Assembly (NCBI RefSeq): GCF_003248515.1
Contig: NZ_QFOB01000001.1
Location: forward strand, 62,001 to 126,000
Length of the DNA: 64,000 nt
Direction of reading: 5' to 3'
Source: Sphingomonas sp.
Lineage (GTDB): Bacteria > Pseudomonadota > Alphaproteobacteria > Sphingomonadales > Sphingomonadaceae
The notes below the pieces were generated by a model. It had not been told where the DNA came from, did not search any database, and was given only the letters and a program-made list of their open reading frames with translations. Shown in pieces: positions 36,687 to 43,218 of the stretch; the first letter of the stretch is position 1, and every line of letters begins with the position of its first letter. The translations under genes and the position numbers were made by a program.

Positions 36687-37480
36687 CGCATTGTAATTTC
36701 CGACAAAACGGGAGCTTCTGTACAGCGGGAGCTTTCGGCCCCTTGCCTGCGAGCCATAGGCTTTTTGCGACCCATATGAGCCATACGGCTTGCGATCGGA
36801 GTGCCCGGGGGCGCAGCGTAGTGATCGTTCGAGGCCTTACCGCTCGCCGATTTTCTATCGGGAATGAATGCACATTCTTGATTATGAGGCCCTGTTGCGG
36901 CGCCGGGTCTGTCAGATCGCGTCGCAGAGGGGGTCTGTCGTCGATGAACGCCCCACCAACCAACGGCTACCGCCCCTGCGAGCGTCGCAAGAAAAGCCAG
37001 CGCCATTGCCACACGCATCCATCGGCTATTCTTCGCAAGGGAGCGCTTGTTTTTTCCCAGCTGACTTTGCAGCGTAACGGCCTGCTCCACGCGAGCTTGG
37101 TGGAGGTCGTGCGGTCCAGATGCACCAGCATGCCACTGATCAGGGTGCCAGCACGACGGCTCGTTGCCGGGAAATGAAAAAGGCCCGGGCTTAGCGCTCC
37201 AAATCGCACATCCCGATGCGACTACCATCAGCAGCGAATATGACGTGCCGATCGTGACCACCGACCAATCGGGTTTGTCGCTCAAAATCAGCGCCACGAC
37301 GCCGCCGATCGCGGCAGTTGCAGCGGCAATCAAAAAGCCAGCGAAGGTCATTGCACGCTGATCTGCTGCACCAGCAACAACCAGTTGCGCGGCGATTAGA
37401 GTTTCGGCTTCCCGAACGACCTGTTCAAGCACTTCGTCGCAGAGGACCGTTAGCTCTCCGACCCTGTTGTCATAGCTCAT
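36683..37480 (-). CDS. Predicted three-helix membrane protein, element cargo
   Basis: 265 residues, no family recognised. An acidic N-terminal helix (GELTVLCDEVLEQVVREAETL) precedes TM1 (TFAGFLIAAATAAIGGVVALIL) and TM2 (VVTIGTSYSLLMVVASGCAIW), a cytosolic-looking loop, then TM3 (WMRVAMALAFLATLAGAVAVGW, about 157-178) and a polar tail of about 85 residues that is low in secondary-structure signals. Such short multi-helix proteins occur as effectors in defence systems, but nothing here proves that. ATG at 37480. Convergent with the proteasome-like pair; the tail region is less certain to be coding. Confidence 0.55.
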   Translation of the reverse strand: MSYDNRVGELTVLCDEVLEQVVREAETLIAAQLVVAGAADQRAMTFAGFLIAAATAAIGGVVALILSDKPDWSVVTIGTSYSLLMVVASGCAIWSAKPGPFSFPGNEPSCWHPDQWHAGASGPHDLHQARVEQAVTLQSQLGKNKRSLAKNSRWMRVAMALAFLATLAGAVAVGWWGVHRRQTPSATRSDRPGAATGPHNQECAFIPDRKSASGKASNDHYAAPPGTPIASRMAHMGRKKPMARRQGAESSRCTEAPVLSEITMR

Positions 37481-37501
37481 GCTCGTGTTCTATCCTGAGA
37501 T

Positions 37502-37630
37502 ATGGCTAAAGAACCAGAGCGACAGCAACGAGGCCCAATCGAACAGGGTAGCAGTAAGGGAAGCCAAGGGCGCCCCGCCCCTAATAAGCCTCCCCGCAAG
37601 CCTTCTAAACCAGCGCCCAAATCTGATTAG
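37502..37630 (+). CDS. Possible small Pro/Lys/Gln-rich peptide
   Basis: 42 residues from ATG 37502 (AKEPERQQRGPIEQGSSKG, then PNKPPRKPSKPAPKSD). Strongly biased and disordered. It starts only 21 bases from the divergent membrane-protein gene and overlaps the next convergent gene by 4 bases; no good ribosome-binding site. Tight packing favours a real gene, the rest does not. Confidence 0.3.
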   Translation: MAKEPERQQRGPIEQGSSKGSQGRPAPNKPPRKPSKPAPKSD

Positions 37631-38196
37631 GCTGCCCGGTCAGATGGGGCGACTCTGTGTGCTGGTCTTCTCATTCGTCGCGGGGGATTGCGCTGGGCTG
37701 AGGTGAGACAGCGTACGCCTGAGAAGAGAGAGTAGGAGCTGCCCTTGCCCTGCAGCACGTTGGCGACCGTGCCGAGCGAGCATCTAAAAGCGTTAGCTAT
37801 AGCAGGGCGAGACAGCCCCCGCTTCCGATAGTCGCATATCGCCAGCCTTGACCAATAAGGGAGCTGTGCCGTGCCGCGAGCTTGGGCCATAGCGAGCCCA
37901 TGTTCCGGGCGCATCGCCCAAATAGCCGCATCGACCGCCTCCAGAACCCTTGGATCAGATCGCGCAGCCTCAATCGCTGCTGCGCGATATGACATAATCG
38001 ACGTGCGAGAGCGGCCTAGGGCAGCCGCATGAAAAGCGAGAGAGAAGCCCGGCATCAGCATCTGAGCGTGAAAGGCCGTGCGCGGCTCTCCTCGTCTCGG
38101 CGGACGGACCGGCTGCCACAACATCTCGTCAGCGGCTACCGTCGATCCTGAGTGAGAATTGGTCGTCGAAACCGCGCTTTCATGTTGCCTCGTCAC
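37627..38196 (-). CDS. Predicted helix-turn-helix DNA-binding protein
   Basis: Up to 189 residues. The middle to C-terminal part has a HTH-like segment: SRLAICDYRKRGLSRPAIANAFRCSLGTVANVLQG (about 118-152), with the turn at GLSRPAIANAF and recognition helix at SLGTVANVL. The N-terminus is uncertain: GTG 38196 gives the full frame, while an ATG at 38124 (LWQPVRPPRRGEP) gives 165 residues and a better leader. It is likely an element regulator or replication accessory factor. Upstream is the repeat region 38219-38317. Confidence 0.6.
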   Translation of the reverse strand: MTRQHESAVSTTNSHSGSTVAADEMLWQPVRPPRRGEPRTAFHAQMLMPGFSLAFHAAALGRSRTSIMSYRAAAIEAARSDPRVLEAVDAAIWAMRPEHGLAMAQARGTAQLPYWSRLAICDYRKRGLSRPAIANAFRCSLGTVANVLQGKGSSYSLFSGVRCLTSAQRNPPRRMRRPAHRVAPSDRAA

Positions 38197-38218
38197 TGTC
38201 GGCTCATTTTCGGAAGGC

Positions 38219-38317
38219 AGGACGGTAGGACAGTTACGACGGTTTTCACATTAATCGTCCGGTGAACGGCGAATGGGACAGCGTCGCGATCAACCCTCCT
38301 AACCGTCCTACCGTCCT
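38219..38317. repeat. Iteron-like repeats, candidate replication origin
   Basis: AGGACGGTAGGAC (38219-38231) is the exact reverse complement of 38305-38317, 73 bases apart; the right arm is a tandem of ACCGTCCT (38302-38309 and 38310-38317). A related ACGGTTTTC and an AT-richer stretch lie between. They sit in the only gap of the replication module, next to the primase operon. Confidence 0.6.
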
Positions 38318-38768
38318 ATGCAGCAGCGGCATGGCGCAGGTACGATGGATACAGGCCGAGCGGATCACATACCTCATCCGGGACAGGCAGCCCCTTCATG
38401 GTCGCGATACGGCTTTGCCGCATAAAGATCGATGGTTCGAAGACGTTGACCAGCCGCAGCCTCGAACCGCGCTCCAGCCAGCCACGTGCAAAGACCTCCC
38501 CGGCAAGCTCGTCCGCTCCCGCAGCCTCAATCCAGCGATCGACATCAAGCGTAGGCCACGCGGCCACGACGACGCGAGCTTCGTCGAAGCGCCAGTCGGC
38601 GATCCATGCCCGGATCGGGATTGCCCCCAGCGGTGCGTCAAATAACACTGACGCACGCGGGGCGATCGGTTCTCCATTCGGTCCATTCGGGTCGAAGCGA
38701 CCAGTGCGAAACCCCTCATTCGCCGCGTGGGAGAGCAGGGTCAGGAAGGTGTGAGAACGGTAGTTCAT
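38316..38768 (-). CDS. Hypothetical protein downstream of the primase
   Basis: 150 residues, soluble, unrecognised: FLTLLSHAANEGFRTGRFD at the N-terminus, IRAWIADWRFDEARVVVAAW in the middle. It starts 9 bases after the primase stop on the same strand and so belongs to the alpA-primase operon; its stop codon lies in the right arm of the iteron-like repeat. It may be a replication accessory protein, an inference from place only. Confidence 0.6.
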   Translation of the reverse strand: MNYRSHTFLTLLSHAANEGFRTGRFDPNGPNGEPIAPRASVLFDAPLGAIPIRAWIADWRFDEARVVVAAWPTLDVDRWIEAAGADELAGEVFARGWLERGSRLRLVNVFEPSIFMRQSRIATMKGLPVPDEVCDPLGLYPSYLRHAAAA

Positions 38769-38777
38769 TGATATCTC

Positions 38778-40847
38778 CTAAAAACCGTGACGGAGTTTGA
38801 GGCCGACGCGATGTTGAACGCCGCCACGCTTGTCGGGCGCGAAGCCTCGCTTGCTCAGTGTGCGGCCGAACATCGTGGTGTTGACGGGCGCGCGGCCGTT
38901 GTCGTTCGAATGGTGCCGGTAGCTTGCATAGAGAGACGATGCGGCCACAGCCGCGTCCACCGCGATTTCGCATCGCTCCTCGATGAACTGACCCACCGAA
39001 TCCATGTCGGCGCGATATTCGGCATTGGCAGCGCGCACAGCTGCCGGGGTGGGCAAGCCATCCCGGTACCAACTTATCGCCCCTCGGATAATCCAGGCGA
39101 GTATCCCGGCTTTCTCAGCTGCCAGCTTGTCGGCCAGCTGACGATCCTGCTCCTCCGGCCCGAATACCCGGTTGAAGGGGACCGTCCGAATCCTCCTCCA
39201 GATGGCCGGATCGTTCCCGTTGACCTGCGGGAGCTGATTGGTCGCGAGGAACAACTTGAAGGTCGGCCGGAAGGAGATGAACTCCTTAAACAGAAACCGT
39301 GCGACGATTGGCTCGTCCCCTGTCACCTGCTTTAGCAGCGCGTCGGCAAGTCGCTGATCGGCATTGGCCTCGGACGCGGTGACGAACCGCGTTCCGGCGA
39401 GCCGCGCCAGATCGTTGGACGCGCCGCCCGCCTTGGCGACCAAAGTGTCCGTGGGCGTGTGCTTGGCGTAGGTGCCCAGCACCGAACGGATCGCGTTCAG
39501 GAAGGTACTTTTCCCGTTTGCTCCCTCGCCATGAAGCACGAAAAAGCACTGCTCGCGCGTGTCGCCGGTAGCGGCATAACCGACTGCCCGCTGAACGTAT
39601 TCGATCAGTTCAGGATCGCGCCCAAGCACCTCCGCCACGAACCGTTCAAACTCCGGGCAGGCTGCGGCCGGATCGAAATCGATGTCGATGACGTGTGTGA
39701 TAAAGGCGTTGCGATCATGCGGCAGCAGCCGGCCGGTTGCCAGATCGACCATGCCATTTCTGACGTTCAGAAAATGCGGCTGGCGATCGAAAGCGTCGAA
39801 CTTGATCGGCACACCTGGTTCGGTCTTTGCCAGTTCGATCATGCCGGCGATGCGCGCGGCCGTTTGCGACCTGTGCGCGAAGGCAAGGCGGCGCTTCAGC
39901 GTCTCCGGATCATTGATCAGCTTCGCGGCGGAAAGCAGCCCGTCCACCACCCGCTTTGCCAAGCGCGTGACCTCTCCCTCATCATCGCGCGACCAGCGAT
40001 TATCGGACCAGACGAACCAGTCTCGTGAGGCACTCTCATACCGTGCCATCCCGTCAAGCAGATCGACCAGCCGCCGTGCGTTGCCCAGCTCCGTTTCAGC
40101 GTGTTCCGACCCCGGCTCATACCGCATCGCACTGCTCACGATCCGCTCCACTTCGTCGGACTCCAGCGGCGGCACGCAACGCACGGTGTTCTCGGCGTGC
40201 GCGGCGGCAAGAATGACTTCAGGCAGCATGCCGCGCGCGCGCATCCCGCAGACGGAGCTGAACAGGGCCGAGTTACGCCCCCCTTCCAGAACGCCGGCGC
40301 CAGATGACGTTGTGGCAGACTTGATGCGCTTGCCGCCCCTCGCCAGTTCGATAAGCCAATCGGGGGCATCCGCGATCGGCGCGTCGTTCTCCCAAGCATA
40401 TGACGCCCCCGATGGGTGGACGCTGGGAGGTGCGACCACGTAGCCGTCCGCCTTCAGATCGACACCCTGAAAGCCGGCGACATGAGTATGATCGCTGACC
40501 CCCTCCGTTTCATCGGGAAGGCGGAAGTAGAGGTGAAAACCGCCCCCACCGGTTTTGGCCCGCCTTGTTTCGGGCAGCTTGCCGTAGGTTCGTTCGAGAC
40601 GGTCAAAGCCAGCGTCGCCATCATTACGGGTATCGACGTCAACCACAATCAAGCCGGATTGCTGGCCGGTCAGGACCGCGACATTGTTATCCGTGTCGGG
40701 CGGAAACCATTGCGCGATCAATGCTGCGTCGAGCGTCGCATCCTTCTTGCCATGCCGCATCGCCGGCACCTTGCTCCGTGGCCGCAGAGCAACGACGGGA
40801 AGTCCCTGCGCACCATATTCCGATGCTGCTGCGGCAAGGGCGTTCAC
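38778..40847 (-). CDS. Prim-Pol / SF3 helicase replication protein (D5/P4 alpha type)
   Basis: 689 residues joining a primase-polymerase and a helicase, as in replication proteins of satellites and plasmids. The N-terminal Prim-Pol domain (about 1-180) has GLIVVDVDTRND (catalytic DxD) and TGGGGFHLYF. A D5-N region leads to the SF3 helicase: Walker A GEGANGKSTFLNAI (about 440), Walker B and motif C in TFKLFLATNQLPQVNG, then WRRIRTVPF. A winged-helix-like C-terminus ends the protein. It would prime and unwind the element's own origin. GTG start overlaps the upstream TGA (GTGA), so it is coupled to the AlpA-like gene. Confidence 0.9.
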   Translation of the reverse strand: MNALAAAASEYGAQGLPVVALRPRSKVPAMRHGKKDATLDAALIAQWFPPDTDNNVAVLTGQQSGLIVVDVDTRNDGDAGFDRLERTYGKLPETRRAKTGGGGFHLYFRLPDETEGVSDHTHVAGFQGVDLKADGYVVAPPSVHPSGASYAWENDAPIADAPDWLIELARGGKRIKSATTSSGAGVLEGGRNSALFSSVCGMRARGMLPEVILAAAHAENTVRCVPPLESDEVERIVSSAMRYEPGSEHAETELGNARRLVDLLDGMARYESASRDWFVWSDNRWSRDDEGEVTRLAKRVVDGLLSAAKLINDPETLKRRLAFAHRSQTAARIAGMIELAKTEPGVPIKFDAFDRQPHFLNVRNGMVDLATGRLLPHDRNAFITHVIDIDFDPAAACPEFERFVAEVLGRDPELIEYVQRAVGYAATGDTREQCFFVLHGEGANGKSTFLNAIRSVLGTYAKHTPTDTLVAKAGGASNDLARLAGTRFVTASEANADQRLADALLKQVTGDEPIVARFLFKEFISFRPTFKLFLATNQLPQVNGNDPAIWRRIRTVPFNRVFGPEEQDRQLADKLAAEKAGILAWIIRGAISWYRDGLPTPAAVRAANAEYRADMDSVGQFIEERCEIAVDAAVAASSLYASYRHHSNDNGRAPVNTTMFGRTLSKRGFAPDKRGGVQHRVGLKLRHGF

Positions 40848-41026
40848 CGGGCGACTGCCGCGCCAGAGATGAAGGCGTCAAGCTCGCTGACCGAGTAGCG
40901 GACGGCTGAACCCAGCTTGTGAAACGCAGGCCCTTTGCCCGCCCATCGCCAGCGCGCGAGAGTCTTGGGAGCAAGACCAAGATATGCGGCAGCATCGGTC
41001 TCTCGGAGCATGTGGGGGGCAGGCAT
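40844..41026 (-). CDS. AlpA/Xis-like helix-turn-helix regulator
   Basis: 60 residues with a MerR-like winged HTH: LRETDAAAYLGLAPKTLARWRWAGKGPAFHKLGSAVRYSVSELDAFI, the standard pattern of AlpA and excisionases. It probably regulates excision and the replication operon it heads. AGGAGAG about 7 bases before the ATG is a strong ribosome-binding site. Coupled to the primase gene. Confidence 0.88.
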   Translation of the reverse strand: MPAPHMLRETDAAAYLGLAPKTLARWRWAGKGPAFHKLGSAVRYSVSELDAFISGAAVAR

Positions 41027-41385
41027 CGGGTAGCTCTCCTAAGCGTTTGGCTTCGAGCCCCGCCTTACCCAGGCGTGAATCCGCGATGCTAGGGAATGGC
41101 TGTCAACCGCGCATCACCACCCTCAGATTTTCAAAGCAGATCAGTATCTGCCCCGGAGCGGCGTTGCGCGCTCGTTGCCCGTGCGCCATGATGCTTATGC
41201 GTGGCGGTCAATCCCGCGCGCGAGGCGTGGAACCCTCATGGCTCAAGGCCCGGTCGAGATTTCTCGGCCGGCTGGATGCCGTCATGTCCAAGGTGAGAGC
41301 CCAAAAGCGGCATCGCCTTGTCCTTGGGCAGGGGTTCCAACGGCCGGCTTCAGCCGGGACGCCTCCAAAGACATGGAGGCTGACG
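41027..41385. other. Non-coding region inside the element
   Basis: 359 bases between the divergent AlpA-like and exported-protein genes, presumably with the promoters of both. On the minus strand TTGACA occurs (complement of 41101-41106), but no good -10 is paired with it. Open frames here lack coding features. Confidence 0.45.
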
Positions 41386-41724
41386 GTGAGATACTCGATC
41401 GTGGGGATGATAGCAGCGATTGCGGTTGCCACAGCCGCATCGAGTGCCACCGACTTCTTTGACGGGTTGACCGTCAAAGAGATGCTGACCTCGCCCAGAT
41501 CTAAGCCAGACGTCGAGCGCTGCATGCTGGTAGCTGGCGTGTCAGCCTATCCAGTGAACGACGCCGCCGAGCCGAGTACGTCGATATTCTTCCTGACCCT
41601 TCAGACTTTATCAGGTCGGAACCCCCCGGTTTGGCGGCTTTCAGCCAGTGCGATGGGCAGCAAGCTGGAGGTGTATGATGGGCGTCGTTACCTCAAACGA
41701 GCCAGAAACTGCTTCACGCCCTAG
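41386..41724 (+). CDS. Small exported protein in the element
   Basis: 112 residues, unrecognised. A signal peptide (RYSIVGMIAAIAVATAASSA) is followed by a mature part with two Cys (ERCMLVAG and a C-terminal ARNCFTP) that may form a disulfide. GTG start at 41386 with a perfect GGAGG 6 bases upstream decides the start. It converges on the integrase gene and overlaps it by 11 bases. A periplasmic role such as superinfection exclusion is only a guess. Confidence 0.62.
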   Translation: MRYSIVGMIAAIAVATAASSATDFFDGLTVKEMLTSPRSKPDVERCMLVAGVSAYPVNDAAEPSTSIFFLTLQTLSGRNPPVWRLSASAMGSKLEVYDGRRYLKRARNCFTP

Positions 41725-42925
41725 TACTGGAGGCCAGTGCTGTTGCCTGCCCGTCTGCCCTACCAGTCGTCAGCCGCATCAGTTCCACCCCGATCGCATC
41801 TGCAGCGGCCTGTACGGGCGATTGGGCGAGGTGCGCATACCGGCTCGTCGTCGCCGCCTGAGTATGCCCGAGAAGACGGCCGAGCATGTGTAGCGACATG
41901 CCCATTCCCGCGCCCACACTGGCGAAGGTGTGCCGCAAATCGTGGATACGAACGTCATTCAAATCGGCCAGCGCCCGAACGACGCGCCACGGCTTCTGAA
42001 GATTCACCAACGGCTTGTCCTCAATCGCCCCCGGAATAACGTAGGGATGATTACCGGCTTGCGCTTTTAGATCGGCAAGGAGTGCTGCGGCAGCGTCGCC
42101 CAACGATACCGTAAGGCGTCCACCCTTGGTATCCGGTAGCTTCAGCAGCTTGGCCTCAAGGTCCACCCAAGCCCATTTCATGCCCAGCACTTCATTCAAG
42201 CGGCGGCCAGTCAGCATCAGCATTTTGATCGCCGCAATCGCGCTGGCCGAAACCTTGGCGGCGGCCGCGTCCGAGTTCAGCTCCTGCCATAGGCGCGCCA
42301 CTTCAGCGCCGGTCAGGTATCGTTCGCGCTTCTCTTCCTTGTAACGATCGATGTTTGTTGCAGGGTTGGAGCCATCCGGGCGCATGCCCCACCGCTCACT
42401 CAGCGAGAACATCTTGCTCGCCAGCGCGCGGACGCGGTTAGCCTCGTACGGCGTGCCACGGAGCCGATGATGGAGGCTCTGGATATCGCCGCGCGTGATG
42501 GCTGCCACCTTCTTCGGTCCTAGCGCCGGGCGGAGGTGTAGCCGGATCAGCCGTCGATCACCCTCAGCCGAACTGGCCTTCTTCCTCACGTCGGCATGGT
42601 CGCTGAGATACCGATCGCACAGCGCGTCGAAAGTCGGCGCCGCCTTGTCCAACGCGCGGGTCAGCGAAGGATCGCGCCCCTGCGCTACTTCGGCAAGCCA
42701 AGCGCGAGCAATCGTCCGCGCCGACTCAGGCTTCAGCGGGCCATGTGCGCCGATCGTCGGCCGTCGCTGCTGCCCGTCCTTGGTGCGATAATACAGAAAG
42801 TAAGAGCGCTTTCCGGCGGGCGTGAGCTTGCAACCAAATCCGGCAAGCTCACTGTCCCACAGGATCACGTCCTTGGCCTCCGCCTTCATGGCCTCGACCG
42901 ATCGAACAGTGAGCTTTGCCTTCAT
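41714..42925 (-). CDS. Tyrosine-recombinase integrase
   Basis: 403 residues. The N-terminal DUF4102-like arm-binding domain (LTVRSVEAMKAEAKDVILWDSELAGFG) leads to a SAM-like core-binding domain (about 95-180) and the catalytic domain with Arg242 (TGRRLNEV), His328 and Arg331 (HDLRHTFAS), His354 (GHTQ) and the nucleophile Tyr363 (TSRYAHLA). All catalytic residues are present, so it should be active. It lies at the right end, 150 bases from attR, and would catalyse recombination at the tRNA-Arg 3' end. Confidence 0.96.
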   Translation of the reverse strand: MKAKLTVRSVEAMKAEAKDVILWDSELAGFGCKLTPAGKRSYFLYYRTKDGQQRRPTIGAHGPLKPESARTIARAWLAEVAQGRDPSLTRALDKAAPTFDALCDRYLSDHADVRKKASSAEGDRRLIRLHLRPALGPKKVAAITRGDIQSLHHRLRGTPYEANRVRALASKMFSLSERWGMRPDGSNPATNIDRYKEEKRERYLTGAEVARLWQELNSDAAAAKVSASAIAAIKMLMLTGRRLNEVLGMKWAWVDLEAKLLKLPDTKGGRLTVSLGDAAAALLADLKAQAGNHPYVIPGAIEDKPLVNLQKPWRVVRALADLNDVRIHDLRHTFASVGAGMGMSLHMLGRLLGHTQAATTSRYAHLAQSPVQAAADAIGVELMRLTTGRADGQATALASSTRA

Positions 42926-42972
42926 GCCATCACTCCGCTAGGTAGCGATCAAGTAGCAGAAAGCAGCAATCC

Positions 42973-43003
42973 ACCGCAACAGCCAGCGCAGTCAACCGCA
43001 ACA
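42973..43003. repeat. Direct repeats near attR (possible integrase arm sites)
   Basis: ACCGCAACA occurs at 42973-42981 and again at 42995-43003, a 22-base period (two helical turns), between the integrase start and attR. Arm-type integrase sites are usually such short direct repeats. Confidence 0.35.
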
Positions 43004-43075
43004 CGTTCCTGGCTATTACAGAGAGATATCGATGATCAGCGCAACGCAGCGCAGCCCATCAAACGATCGATCGCG

Positions 43076-43124
43076 AGACTACGAATCTGAGGGTCGGACG
43101 TTCGAATCGTTCCGGGCGCGCCAT
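43076..43124 (+). repeat. attR: duplicated 3' part of tRNA-Arg
   Basis: 49 bases identical to 34818-34866, lacking the 5' half of the tRNA, so it is not a gene. It marks the right end of the element; chromosomal sequence follows. Confidence 0.95.
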
Positions 43125-43218
43125 TTTCTCCTTCGGGATGAAATGGGTCCGCTTCGCCGAAGCATCCCCTTCCTTTCGGGCGAGACGCATCCCTTTGGGG
43201 GTGGTCAATGTGCCGGCT

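Larger units (their letters stand above)
34818..43124. mobile_element. Integrative element (satellite- or IME-like) inserted in tRNA-Arg
   Basis: The element is bounded by a 49-bp perfect direct repeat of the tRNA 3' region. It contains a tyrosine integrase, an AlpA-like regulator, a Prim-Pol/SF3 replication protein, several small unknown genes, and AT-rich cargo at the end next to the tRNA. Repeat-to-repeat distance is 8258 bases. No capsid, tail, terminase, relaxase or type IV secretion genes are visible, so transfer would need a helper phage or conjugative element. Gene order (integrase at one end, regulator and primase reading inward) resembles P4-like satellites, but the satellite class is an inference. 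Confidence 0.93.

Noticed and set aside
36638..37177. 179-codon plus-strand frame in the element cargo
   Set aside because: Opposes the membrane-protein gene, whose frame shows three good helices; this one has no coding features.
41208..41525. 105-codon minus-strand frame near the exported-protein gene
   Set aside because: No ribosome-binding site; antisense to a gene with perfect GGAGG and a signal peptide.
43076..43124. Second tRNA-Arg gene
   Set aside because: Only the 3' part of the tRNA is present; the 5' acceptor and D-arm are absent, so it is the attR repeat.
34818..43124. Complete prophage
   Set aside because: No capsid, portal, terminase, tail or lysis genes; only integration, regulation, replication and cargo genes.
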